Counted from the stretch's first letter, positions 25,386 to 33,130 are shown. The stretch: 64,000 nucleotides of DNA from an uncultured Candidatus Melainabacteria bacterium (GCA_934726055.1 CAKVCZ010000002.1:62001-126000), one strand, 5' to 3'. Notes: generated from the sequence alone by a model not told the origin. Numbers and translations: made by a program.

Positions 25386-26630
25386 ATGGCAAAGATAATT
25401 ACAGTACAAAAAGGTACAAAGGATATACTTCCTACGGAAATAGACAATTGGCATTTTATAGAAAATGCTGCGAATGAAGTTTTTTCAAATGCCGGGTATA
25501 AAGAGATAAGGACTCCAATTTTTGAAGCAACCGAACTTTTTGCTCGTGGTGTTGGAGATACAACAGATATTGTAAATAAAGAAATGTACACATTTGAAAA
25601 ATCTGAACGTTCTTTAACATTGCGTCCTGAGAATACCGCAGGTGTAGTTCGTTCTTATATTGAAAATGGTATGCACAGACTTTCTGCTCCGGTGAAGTTG
25701 TGGTATAAAGGTCCAATGTTCAGATACGAACGTCCGCAAGCAGGTCGTCAAAGACAATTCCATCAAGTAGGAATGGAAATGTTTGGGATTGCACAACCGA
25801 CAGCAGATGCAGAGGCTATTTCTTTGGCTGTAAATTATTTAAATAAAATCGGATTAAAGGATTTGGATGTTGAAATCAATACGCTTGGATGTCCAACTTG
25901 TAGAGAAGAATACAAAACAAAATTAAAAGAAGTCTTAAAACCTTACTTATCAGAACTTTGCCCTGATTGTCAAAAAAGATATGAAAAAAATCCGTTGAGA
26001 TTATTAGATTGTAAAGTTGAAGAATGCAAAGCAATATACGAAAAGCCGGAGGTTAAGGCTGTCATAACATCAGATTTTGTTTGTCCGGAATGTCATGAAC
26101 ATTTTGAGTCAGTTAAAAAATATTTAGACGTACTAGGTATAAAATATTCTGTAAATAAGCTGCTTGTAAGAGGTTTAGATTATTATAACAGAACGGTTTT
26201 TGAAATAAAATCAAACAATTTAGGTTCTCAAAATGCGGTTTGTGGCGGCGGTCGCTATGATAGTTTAGTTAGAAACCTTGGCGGTGAAGATACTCCTGCT
26301 GTTGGTTTTGCAATGGGTATGGAAAGATTAATTTCTTTAATTCAAAAGCAAGAGGAAAAGAAATTAGATGCGTATGTTGTATCAACAAATACGGAAGAAG
26401 CTATAAAACTTGTTAATGCGTTGAGAAATGACGGAATAAAAGTTGATTTTGATATGACAAATAAAAAATTCACAAAGCAGTTGGAAAAAGCATCGAAGCT
26501 TGCAAAATATGCTCTTATTTTGGGTGAAGATGAAATTGCAAATGGTGTAGTATCTGTTAAAAATCTTGAAAATTCAGAACAAGTTTCTGCAAAAGCAGAT
26601 GAATTAAGGAGTCTTTTGGCACATGCCTAA
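25386..26630 (+). CDS. hisS: histidyl-tRNA synthetase
   Basis: 414 residues, class II synthetase. Motif 1 lies near residue 45, motif 2 in MFRYERPQAGRQRQFHQVG (about 115-133), the His-specific GLDYYNRTVFEI (about 263-274), AVCGGGRYDSLV, and motif 3 GFAMGMERL. An insert with four Cys pairs (CPTC, CPDC, the CKVEEC region and CPEC) is typical of one bacterial HisS branch. The C-terminal anticodon domain is complete. The stop overlaps the next gene by 8 nt. No ribosome binding site is seen; the -10 box just upstream suggests leaderless expression. Confidence 0.96.
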   Translation: MAKIITVQKGTKDILPTEIDNWHFIENAANEVFSNAGYKEIRTPIFEATELFARGVGDTTDIVNKEMYTFEKSERSLTLRPENTAGVVRSYIENGMHRLSAPVKLWYKGPMFRYERPQAGRQRQFHQVGMEMFGIAQPTADAEAISLAVNYLNKIGLKDLDVEINTLGCPTCREEYKTKLKEVLKPYLSELCPDCQKRYEKNPLRLLDCKVEECKAIYEKPEVKAVITSDFVCPECHEHFESVKKYLDVLGIKYSVNKLLVRGLDYYNRTVFEIKSNNLGSQNAVCGGGRYDSLVRNLGGEDTPAVGFAMGMERLISLIQKQEEKKLDAYVVSTNTEEAIKLVNALRNDGIKVDFDMTNKKFTKQLEKASKLAKYALILGEDEIANGVVSVKNLENSEQVSAKADELRSLLAHA

Positions 26631-26949
26631 TTCTGTTGACGATATAATCGTCGAATTAATAAAAGATATGAAAAAATCATTTTTTGATTTTAGAGGAATA
26701 TATATTTTTGGATTGTTTTTAGATGGAAAAATGCATCAAGATGAAGACATGGAGCTTGTTGCAATTTTTGATAACGAACAAGATAAATCAAAACGTGAAC
26801 AAATTTGGCGTATAATTGGAAAAATAGAAGAAGATTTTGATGTATATATAGATTTACACCCTTTAACTATAAAAGAATTCAAAAAAGATGAAGAATTTTA
26901 TGAAGAAGTTACGCAAGAGGGTATCTTCTTTAATGCAGAATTGTTTTAG
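26623..26949 (+). CDS. nucleotidyltransferase-like protein with altered active site
   Basis: 108 residues. The stretch IYIFGLFLDGKMHQDEDMEL (about 27-46) has the layout of the minimal nucleotidyltransferase motif GS-x10-DxD, but Gly-Ser is replaced by Gly-Leu, and the acidic pair is DEDMEL. The rest (IIGKIEEDFDVYIDLHPLTI) gives the third acidic strand. It starts 8 nt inside hisS with an AGGAG site 10 nt before its ATG, so it is translationally coupled. Either a degenerate MNT-type antitoxin-like domain or an unrelated alpha/beta protein; no HEPN partner is adjacent. Confidence 0.55.
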   Translation: MPNSVDDIIVELIKDMKKSFFDFRGIYIFGLFLDGKMHQDEDMELVAIFDNEQDKSKREQIWRIIGKIEEDFDVYIDLHPLTIKEFKKDEEFYEEVTQEGIFFNAELF

Positions 26950-27073
26950 AAAATCAATATTTTTGAATTTATATCAAGCATAGTCAAACAGCCTTTCAGT
27001 TGGAGGAACTTTTTCTAAAAAAGTTTCCCTGTTCGGAGGACTGTTCTGACAAAGTCAAAATAAAATTTTACAA

Positions 27074-27124
27074 ATGTTTTGCAAATATTTTTTTGTTTTT
27101 TTATTAAAAATATTTGCAAAACAT
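27074..27124. repeat. 19-bp perfect inverted repeat upstream of the second prepilin gene
   Basis: Arms 27074-27092 and 27106-27124 pair over 19 bp with a 13-nt T-rich loop. It lies between the hisS operon end and the prepilin promoter. It may terminate hisS transcripts, or act on prepilin expression. Confidence 0.6.
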
Positions 27125-27136
27125 GGAATTTGGGTA

Positions 27137-27142
27137 TATAAT
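27137..27142 (+). promoter_or_regulatory. -10 box for the second prepilin gene
   Basis: TATAAT 35 bp before the start codon, directly after the 19-bp inverted repeat, with an AAAGGAG ribosome site 9 nt before the ATG. No good -35 box is seen. Confidence 0.45.
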
Positions 27143-27176
27143 TATTACGTAACAAAACAGAAAGGAGCAAATGCTC

Positions 27177-28040
27177 ATGAATAAAGGAACACAGCTAGGG
27201 AGGGGGGTAAAGCTTAGTAATAATAATGGTTTTAACTTAATAAACTCCTTTTTTGACAGATATACAAAGAAAATGTTAGCATTTACTCTTGCGGAAACCC
27301 TGATAGTAATGGGTATAATTGGTATTGTTGCGGCATTAACTATTCCGAATTTGAATAGTTCCACGAATAATATGGAAAAAGTTGCGAAAGTTAAGAAGAC
27401 TTATGCTCAGTTAGTAGAAGCACAAGATAGAGCAACAGCGATATATGGACCAATTGAAACATGGTTCAAAATAACAGATGGCGTTGGTGCTGAACAGGTT
27501 CATACAGGAGCAAAAAGGTATCTTGAAAGAATTGAAGAATTTTTAAAAGTTCAAAAAACTTGTATGTATCCTACGTCAAGTGCTTGTACTGTAAATGCAA
27601 GTGTCAAATCATTAAATAATGGCACTGCGGAAAATTATTATAATAGTCGTCCTCAGGCAATTTTGGCTGATGGAGTTACATTGGATAAAATATATATCTC
27701 TAATTGGTCTTGCCAAGACCAACTTTCACCTTATAAGACATTAAAAATAAAATGCGGTTATATAGATTTTGATATAGATGGTGCTAACAAAGGTAAAAAT
27801 ACTTGGGGTGTAGATATATTTAGAGTTGCAATAACAAAAGAAGGTATTGTGCCTTATTATCCTGAAGAAGAATTGACTAATAATGCAAATTCAATATATC
27901 AATGTACTCAAACAGGTTTTGCTTGCTTGGTATGGGTATTAGAAAAAGGTAATATGGGATACTTGAAAGTAACTCATGATGGAAATGCAAAGTGCCCTGA
28001 TAATACTAAAATCACTTGGGAACGAGGAAGTTGCAAGTAA
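27177..28040 (+). CDS. prepilin-like secreted protein, long leader (paralog 2)
   Basis: 287 residues from the ATG of MNKGTQLGRGVKLSNNN; an ATG two codons earlier is possible, but this start aligns with paralog 1 and has AAAGGAG at 9 nt. The leader is 35 residues and ends TKKMLA; then FTLAETLIVMGIIGIVAALT with Glu at +5. The globular domain has four or more Cys (CMYPTSSACT, WSCQ, KIKCGYIDFDIDG) and ends with GNMGYLKVTHDGNAKCP then SCK, as in paralog 1. Probably a surface or pseudopilus-like protein cut by prepilin peptidase. Paralogs lie 15 kb apart, both monocistronic. Confidence 0.82.
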   Translation: MNKGTQLGRGVKLSNNNGFNLINSFFDRYTKKMLAFTLAETLIVMGIIGIVAALTIPNLNSSTNNMEKVAKVKKTYAQLVEAQDRATAIYGPIETWFKITDGVGAEQVHTGAKRYLERIEEFLKVQKTCMYPTSSACTVNASVKSLNNGTAENYYNSRPQAILADGVTLDKIYISNWSCQDQLSPYKTLKIKCGYIDFDIDGANKGKNTWGVDIFRVAITKEGIVPYYPEEELTNNANSIYQCTQTGFACLVWVLEKGNMGYLKVTHDGNAKCPDNTKITWERGSCK

Positions 28041-28063
28041 TTTTACCTAAAAAAAAATAAAAA

Positions 28064-28083
28064 AGCTGATTATATAATCAGCT
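28064..28083 (+). terminator. palindromic terminator after prepilin paralog 2
   Basis: A perfect 20-bp palindrome flanked by an A-run and AAAAACATTTTT. It would form a tight hairpin, though the T tail is interrupted. Confidence 0.65.
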
Positions 28084-28170
28084 AAAAACATTTTTAATAG
28101 GTAGTGTGTGTAAGTGTGAGTTAGTAGTAGTTAGTAGTAAAACTTTTTAAAAACTTTTTTGTTTCTTAAC

Positions 28171-28326
28171 TTATTGCAATTTCAAATCAACTTTGTTGTT
28201 GTATGCAATCATATTCATATAAGAAAATAATACATCTGATCTGTCAACAAATTCAGGTTGTTCTACTGTTGGTACAACTGCACCGTCAACGGTTTGGTCA
28301 TTCAACTTCAAATCTTTTACTGCCAT
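28171..28326 (-). CDS. 51-residue hypothetical protein
   Basis: Starts at MAVKDLKLNDQTVDGAVVPT with GAGGT 6 nt upstream, which is why a longer reading frame was not used. The chain ends VLFSYMNMIAYNNKVDLKLQ. It has no signal peptide, membrane helix or known motif. Convergent with prepilin paralog 2 and divergent from the next gene. The strong ribosome site is the main argument that it is real. Confidence 0.55.
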   Translation of the reverse strand: MAVKDLKLNDQTVDGAVVPTVEQPEFVDRSDVLFSYMNMIAYNNKVDLKLQ

Positions 28327-28501
28327 AATCATACCTCTATCATAATTACTCACTCTTACTCCTATATAAAGTATTTTTGATTTTTCTGATTTCAGCATGT
28401 GTAATTTTTGTTACAATTCTTAATAAAAACGTGAAAACCATGATAAATAGGCAATTTTCATGGAAGAAATGTTTTTATATAGATAAGTTATAAGGAAGAA
28501 A

Positions 28502-29857
28502 ATGGTTAGTAACGTTAATTTAAATACAAAGAATTATGCATTAAAAGATTTAATTAATCTTTCAAAATATGCAAACAGAGTTCCAATTACAGATGATGCA
28601 GATAAATTGACAGTTAGTCAAGTTGTATCGTATCCTTCAATGTTATGTGCGTATGAAGGATTTCATTGGTTAAAAAATAACAAAGGTCATTATAAAGCAT
28701 CATTTAAAGAAGTTGCAGAAAATGGCAAAAAAGCACACGAATTGTTAAAAACATCAGGTGTTAGCGGTGTTTTAAGAGTTGCAGATGCAAAAGAAATTTT
28801 GGCAAAAGTTCCTCAAACAGAAGCATTGAGTAAATTATCCGCTCCTGTTCAAGATTTATATAAAAAAGCTGCAGAAGTTGCAAGAGCAGCAGAATTAAAT
28901 CCGGTAAATAAAGAATTAATAAAAGATGCATCAAAAACAATGGCTCAAGCAGAAGCTAAAGCTTATGCAGAAATAACAAAAGATGCAAAAGGACTTTTCC
29001 CAAGTATAAGTAAAAAATTGGGTATTACAAAATTAACTCAAGCAACAAAAGATTTAGAAACAAAATCATCAGTATTTAAAAAATGCAAAGATGCTTATGA
29101 TAATGAAGCCGGTACTTTTATGTTGGTAATTAACGGTATTGTAGAGGCTACATCAAATGTAATTCCGACATTCAAACAATTAGGCTTTAAAAAAGGTATG
29201 AAACAATTAGGCAGATCAGCAGTTAAAACAGTTGCAAATGTAGCCGGTTGGGTAGCAGGTTCTGCTGTTGGAACAAGAGTTGGACAAATATTAGGTGCTG
29301 CAATTGGTAACACAAAAGTTGGTGCTGTAATTGGTGCAGTTGCAGGAAAAGTTGGTTCATACGCAGTTGGAACAATTGGTGAACATTTAACAAACAAAGG
29401 TGTAACAAAACTTTTGGGTAAATCTGAATTGGAAAAAGCAGAAGAAGAAAAAGCAATTGCAATAGCAAAAGAAGCTCAAAACAATCCAGAAGTATTTGAT
29501 GCATTAGTTCAAAAAGCTGCTGAAAGATTATATGAAGAAGGCGAAGATAATGCTGAAGGCAAAGCAATTAACCAAACATTAACAAATTTGGTTATGCAAA
29601 CGCAAGGTCAACAACCTCAATACCAAACTTCAGAAAGAATGACAAAAGAAGAAATGAAAGCATACGCTGACAAATTAAAATCAGAAGATGCACAAACTCA
29701 AAAAGCTCCTGCAAAGCAAGAATACAAAGGATACATTCCTTCAGCAGAAGCTGCAAAAATTAAACCTGAAACAGTTGAAGTATCTTCAGCAATTGCAGAT
29801 GTTTTAGCAAAAACAGACAGAACAATTGAATATTGCAACAAATATGTACTAAAATAA
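28502..29857 (+). CDS. Ala/Lys-rich protein with a glycine-zipper segment, unknown
   Basis: 451 residues. Residues 1-190 are helical, Ala/Lys-rich with no signal peptide. Residues 240-300 form a glycine-zipper-like hydrophobic stretch: AGWVAGSAVGTRVGQILGAA, then GNTKVGAVIGAVAGKVGSYA. The C-terminal 150 residues are charged and Gln-rich. Glycine zippers in other proteins insert into or span membranes (for example effectors and toxins), so a membrane-active or secreted protein is possible; this is inference. AAGGA precedes the ATG, and it has its own terminator. No family recognised. Confidence 0.75.
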   Translation: MVSNVNLNTKNYALKDLINLSKYANRVPITDDADKLTVSQVVSYPSMLCAYEGFHWLKNNKGHYKASFKEVAENGKKAHELLKTSGVSGVLRVADAKEILAKVPQTEALSKLSAPVQDLYKKAAEVARAAELNPVNKELIKDASKTMAQAEAKAYAEITKDAKGLFPSISKKLGITKLTQATKDLETKSSVFKKCKDAYDNEAGTFMLVINGIVEATSNVIPTFKQLGFKKGMKQLGRSAVKTVANVAGWVAGSAVGTRVGQILGAAIGNTKVGAVIGAVAGKVGSYAVGTIGEHLTNKGVTKLLGKSELEKAEEEKAIAIAKEAQNNPEVFDALVQKAAERLYEEGEDNAEGKAINQTLTNLVMQTQGQQPQYQTSERMTKEEMKAYADKLKSEDAQTQKAPAKQEYKGYIPSAEAAKIKPETVEVSSAIADVLAKTDRTIEYCNKYVLK

Positions 29858-29880
29858 TAATTTAAAAGTTTAATATTATA

Positions 29881-29927
29881 AAAATCTCAAAAATATTTAC
29901 CGATTAGGTTTTTGTTTTTGGGATTTT
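29881..29927 (+). terminator. terminator of the glycine-zipper protein gene
   Basis: AAAATCTCAAAAA pairs with TTTTTGGGATTTT over 13 bp (one G-U pair), followed by more T residues. Confidence 0.65.
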
Positions 29928-29990
29928 TTATTGTGAAAAAAGCTTTATTATGGAATTGGAAATTTGGATTATGTGTAGATAGGGAGAGAT

Positions 29991-30656
29991 ATGGGCAATA
30001 AAATAAAAATAATGTTAGTTGAAGATCAAAAGCTTATGCGAATGGCGATAAAGTCGTTATTTGAGGGACATAGTGATATGGAGATAATAAAAGAAACCGA
30101 AAGTGGTAAAGAGGCGATAGAATCAGCAAAGATATTGAAACCTGACGTGGTTTTAATGGATATTGGATTACCTGATATTAATGGAATAGAGGTTACAAAG
30201 AAATTACTTGAAATAAATAAAGATATAAAAGTTATAATGCTGACATCACATTTGACAGAGCAAGAGGTTTTAGATTCTCTTAAAGCCGGTGTTAGTGCTT
30301 ATATAATGAAGGATTTTGATACAGAGAATTTTATTGTAATTGTAAGAACAATTCATAAAGGTGCAATGTGGTTGGATTCAAAAGTAGTTCCACTTATTAG
30401 AGATAAAAATTCTAATGTAATTCCTGCAAAACAACTAACAAGAGCGGCATTTAGAGAACAGCATGCCAATTTAACACAAAGAGAATATGAAGTTTTAAAA
30501 CTTATTGTTGATGGCAAATCAAATAATGAAATTGCAAAAGTTTTGACAATAAGCGAACATACAGCAAAAGCACATGTTTGTAACATTATACAAAAGCTTG
30601 TGGTGGATGATAGAACTCAAGCGGCAGTAAAAGCATTAAAAGAGGGGCTAGTGTAA
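29991..30656 (+). CDS. NarL/LuxR-family response regulator
   Basis: 221 residues: receiver domain 1-125 (acidic pair at E11-D12, phosphoacceptor D57 in VVLMDIGLPD, IMLTSH, and a YIMKD lysine), linker, then a LuxR-type helix-turn-helix at about 158-220 (LTQREYEVLKLIVDGKSNNE, HTAKAHVCNIIQKL). It should be phosphorylated by an unseen histidine kinase and bind DNA as a dimer; no kinase gene is adjacent, so it is an orphan here. AGGGAG lies close before the ATG. A possible 26-residue peptide and a 103-residue unknown follow on the same strand. Confidence 0.93.
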   Translation: MGNKIKIMLVEDQKLMRMAIKSLFEGHSDMEIIKETESGKEAIESAKILKPDVVLMDIGLPDINGIEVTKKLLEINKDIKVIMLTSHLTEQEVLDSLKAGVSAYIMKDFDTENFIVIVRTIHKGAMWLDSKVVPLIRDKNSNVIPAKQLTRAAFREQHANLTQREYEVLKLIVDGKSNNEIAKVLTISEHTAKAHVCNIIQKLVVDDRTQAAVKALKEGLV

Positions 30657-30657
30657 A

Positions 30658-30738
30658 ATGTTATTGATAAAGATTATAGTATTATTATTTTTTAGCCATT
30701 TGGCTATATTAATTAATAATAACGTGTCGTATAAATAA
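30658..30738 (+). CDS. possible 26-residue hydrophobic peptide
   Basis: The frame starts one base after the regulator stop (TAAAATG), with GAGGGG 10 nt upstream. It encodes MLLIKIIVLLFFSHLAILIN followed by six polar residues: one membrane helix. Small size makes chance likely; support is the ribosome site and tight spacing to both neighbours. Confidence 0.35.
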   Translation: MLLIKIIVLLFFSHLAILINNNVSYK

Positions 30739-30741
30739 GAT

Positions 30742-31053
30742 ATGAATGAATTTGATAGGGTATTTTTAAATGTCGATGAGGCATTAGAGCAGTGTAAGGT
30801 TTGTTTGGAGAAAAAGGGAAAATGCCATAGGATATGGAACAGACCTGAAATTTTAAAAAAAATCAGTAAAGAGAAAAATATATTGTTAATAACAGAAAGA
30901 CTGGATAATCATTTGAATTATAGTGATTATCTAAATTTGTTAGCACACTATTATTATTGTCAATTTAGCAAATATTCTTATTTATTGTCAGAATTACCCA
31001 AAGATATTTCTATGTATAGAATTTGGTCATTTTTTTATTGTCCTAAATCATGA
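30742..31053 (+). CDS. 103-residue Cys-containing hypothetical protein
   Basis: Contains a cluster CKVCLEKKGKCHRIW at about 18-32 (three Cys and a His, a possible metal site), then a helical Tyr/Leu-rich region (LNLLAHYYYCQFSKYSYLLS) and a C-terminal FYCPKS. No known family. The ribosome site is weak. Its last 19 bases overlap the end of proC on the other strand. It may form an operon with the response regulator. Confidence 0.5.
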   Translation: MNEFDRVFLNVDEALEQCKVCLEKKGKCHRIWNRPEILKKISKEKNILLITERLDNHLNYSDYLNLLAHYYYCQFSKYSYLLSELPKDISMYRIWSFFYCPKS

Positions 31054-31838
31054 GCTTTTTGAGTTGTATTTTTGATTATTTTATAAAACAAATCATTACT
31101 TTTTAAGTTTTTCATTGTGTTAATTCCAACTTCAGTGCAACCTCCTTTAGTTGCAACACTTGAGATTAAATCATTTACTGATTTGGTTCTGTTAAAAGTC
31201 ATTTTTGCAGAACCTAAAGCTGTTTGAACAGCCAAGAGTAGTGATTTGTCGTAGTCAAGGCCGAGTTTTACTCCTGCTTGAGCCATATCTTCAAATATTT
31301 GATAGAAAAATGCAGGACCGGAGCCTGAAATAGCAGTTACGATATCAATTTGACTCTCTTCAACGCTAATAACTTTGCCGATTTTGGATAATATTTCCTG
31401 AACAATATTTTCGTGTTCTTGGGTTGCATAAGTTCCTTTTGCGGTTGCACTTATGCCTTCTTTGACAAGTACCGGTGTGTTTGGCATGACTCTGATAACA
31501 GGCGATAAATTAGTATATTGTTCGATTTTTTTAATGCTAATTCCTGCTGCAAGTGAAATTATAAGTTTTTCGTTTGTCAATTTTTCTTGAATTTCTTGTA
31601 AAACACCTTCTACTTGGTTAGGTTTTGTTGCAATAAAAATAATATTTGCAAAATCTACAATTTTTTTATTATCCGTTGTAACTTGAATACTAAGTTCTTT
31701 TTGACTATTTTGTGCAGATTCAGGAGTTCTTACAGAGGCTAAAATATCTTCATTATTAACAAAATCTGCTGACAAACAGCCGTTAATAATAGCTTTTGCC
31801 ATTTTTCCGCATCCTATAAAACCTAATTTGTTACTCAT
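31035..31838 (-). CDS. proC: pyrroline-5-carboxylate reductase
   Basis: 267 residues beginning MSNKLGFIGCGKMAKAIING, an NAD(P)H Rossmann motif. Family blocks: IRVMPNTPVLVKEGISA, the SGSGPAFFYQIFEDMAQAGV signature (about 165-184) and SSVATKGGCTEVGI near the end. It makes the last reduction to proline. The reading frame stays open a further 213 bases upstream, but that part is antisense to rpmH; GGTAGGG before this ATG and the homology fix the start here. Convergent with the 103-residue unknown, with overlapping ends. Confidence 0.94.
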   Translation of the reverse strand: MSNKLGFIGCGKMAKAIINGCLSADFVNNEDILASVRTPESAQNSQKELSIQVTTDNKKIVDFANIIFIATKPNQVEGVLQEIQEKLTNEKLIISLAAGISIKKIEQYTNLSPVIRVMPNTPVLVKEGISATAKGTYATQEHENIVQEILSKIGKVISVEESQIDIVTAISGSGPAFFYQIFEDMAQAGVKLGLDYDKSLLLAVQTALGSAKMTFNRTKSVNDLISSVATKGGCTEVGINTMKNLKSNDLFYKIIKNTTQKAHDLGQ

Positions 31839-31862
31839 TGTTACCCTACCTTGATTTGCTAG

Positions 31863-31900
31863 TTGACTAATAATTATTTTTAAACTACGATAATTATAAT
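31863..31900. promoter_or_regulatory. divergent promoter region between proC and rpmH
   Basis: Plus strand: TTGACT (31863-31868), 17-bp spacer, TACGAT (31886-31891). It is followed by the symmetric octamer ATTATAAT (31893-31900), which reads as TATAAT on both strands and could serve as -10 for either direction. rpmH and proC start on opposite sides. Confidence 0.5.
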
Positions 31901-31931
31901 AATATAAATATAAGCGAAAAGGAATAAAATC

Positions 31932-32084
31932 ATGAAACGCACATTGGAAGGTACAAAAATTAAAAGACAACATACAAGCGGTTTTAGAGCAAGAATGGCT
32001 ACATCTGCCGGACAAGAAGTTTTGAACAGACGTCGTGCAAAAGGAAGACATAAATTAGCAATTACAGCTTCAAAACGTGCTTAG
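31932..32084 (+). CDS. rpmH: 50S ribosomal protein bL34
   Basis: 50 residues: MKRTLEGTKIKRQHTSGFRA, then a basic stretch with RMATSAGQEVLNRRRAKGRH. A typical bL34. It is slightly long at the end (ITASKRA). AAAAGGA precedes the ATG at 8 nt. Its last 8 bases overlap the rnpA start, the classic rpmH-rnpA arrangement near many bacterial replication origins; no dnaA or DnaA-box cluster is visible here. Confidence 0.95.
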   Translation: MKRTLEGTKIKRQHTSGFRARMATSAGQEVLNRRRAKGRHKLAITASKRA

Positions 32085-32436
32085 TAAAGAGTTTAGATTA
32101 AAAAAGAATTCAGCATTTACAGCTACATATAGGATAAAAAATTCATTTTATCTTAATGGTGTGGCTGTTTTTGTCGGTTTAAGGAAGAAAAATTTTGATG
32201 ATGTAACTCGTGTGGGTTTTGTTGTGAGTAAAAAAACGCATAAAAGAGCAGTTAAACGAAACAGGCTAAAACGCTTGATGAGAGAGGGTTATAGAGTACT
32301 TTTAAAAGAAAATAATATTGGAAAATCCAATGAATATATGTCATTAATATTCGTAGGGCATGAAAAAGCTTTGGGGTTAAAATTTAAAGATATAAAACAA
32401 ACGATTGAGGAGTTGTTGGGGAAAATAGATGTTTGA
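32077..32436 (+). CDS. rnpA: ribonuclease P protein component
   Basis: 119 residues starting with GTG inside rpmH: MLSKEFRLKKNSAFTATYRI. The RNase P signature is RVGFVVSKKTHKRAVKRNRL with the RNR at 61-63. It binds RnpB RNA (gene at 60.4-60.7 kb) and helps it cut pre-tRNA 5' leaders. The stop is TGA, and overlaps the next gene by 8 nt. In most bacteria yidD or yidC would follow; here an unknown gene does. Confidence 0.95.
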   Translation: MLSKEFRLKKNSAFTATYRIKNSFYLNGVAVFVGLRKKNFDDVTRVGFVVSKKTHKRAVKRNRLKRLMREGYRVLLKENNIGKSNEYMSLIFVGHEKALGLKFKDIKQTIEELLGKIDV

Positions 32437-32953
32437 GGGTTTTTTAGTTCCTGATTTAAAAGATTTAGATTTAGTCATGCCACATGCACCTTATCCGATT
32501 TATCCCGCAGGATTGAAGGATTCTGAAAAAAGTCATGTTCGATATGCTGCACCATCGACGCAAAAACCCACAATAACTTTGGTTGATGCTATATATGCAG
32601 CGGATGGGACACCGGTTTTATTACCGGGGCATTATACATTGGATATAACTGCAAATATGGATTATTTGTTGTTTATACAATCTTATGATGTTATAGCAAG
32701 AGTTCCTATATTTAAATTAGAAGAAGACAAAAATGAGGTACAGAAAAAATATGATAAAAAAGAAAAGAGAAAAGCAAGAAAAAAGAAGAAAGAAAGAGCA
32801 AAAATTCAGAAAAAATATGATGAATTTGGGATAAAGCAAAAACCTGAGTACATATATTCAAATGCGGAAATAGAATACGTTTCGGAGAAGAAGTTTTATT
32901 TAATAAAATATGAAATGGGTTCTGTTAGAGCATGGGCGGCTATAAAACAATAA
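32429..32953 (+). CDS. unknown 174-residue protein coupled to rnpA
   Basis: Starts 8 nt inside rnpA (MFEGFLVPDLKDLDLVMPHA), so the two are translationally coupled. An N-terminal beta-rich part with LPGHYTLDITANMDYLLFIQ is followed by a very basic helix (about 105-130, KKYDKKEKRKARKKKKERAK) and a final beta segment FYLIKYEMGSVRAWAAIKQ. There is no signal peptide or membrane helix, so this is not YidD or YidC. The basic helix suggests RNA or membrane-surface binding. Function unknown. Confidence 0.7.
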   Translation: MFEGFLVPDLKDLDLVMPHAPYPIYPAGLKDSEKSHVRYAAPSTQKPTITLVDAIYAADGTPVLLPGHYTLDITANMDYLLFIQSYDVIARVPIFKLEEDKNEVQKKYDKKEKRKARKKKKERAKIQKKYDEFGIKQKPEYIYSNAEIEYVSEKKFYLIKYEMGSVRAWAAIKQ

Positions 32954-33000
32954 TTTTTAGATAATTTAAAAATGAAATTATATGTAACTTTTGTGTTCTT

Positions 33001-33019
33001 ATTGTATAATAATTACAAT
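33001..33019. promoter_or_regulatory. inverted repeat over a -10 box upstream of the secreted-protein array
   Basis: ATTGTA and TACAAT separated by 7 nt overlap the TATAAT at 33005-33010, about 120 bp before the first array gene. An operator is possible; the sequence is AT-rich, so chance is not excluded. Confidence 0.35.
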
Positions 33020-33130
33020 ATAGAACGAAATAGCAATAGGAGAAATTATATAAAAGAATAAATAGATAATGGGAAGTAAGTGTTTATATGAGAAGAGGAG
33101 AGCTTTATATTAACCTTAAGGAGGAAAGTA

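Noticed and set aside
26985..27055. Short GGAGGA-containing motifs before prepilin paralog 2, considered as a repeat or IS end
   Set aside because: No second copy at a matching distance, no target duplication and no transposase nearby.
29095..29567. Antisense frames of about 100-114 codons in the glycine-zipper gene
   Set aside because: Low-complexity complements of Ala/Lys/Gln codons (Leu/Cys/Phe-rich), no start signals.
31839..32051. Upstream extension of the proC reading frame
   Set aside because: It is antisense to rpmH, shows no homology, and a better ribosome site and the Rossmann start lie at 31838.
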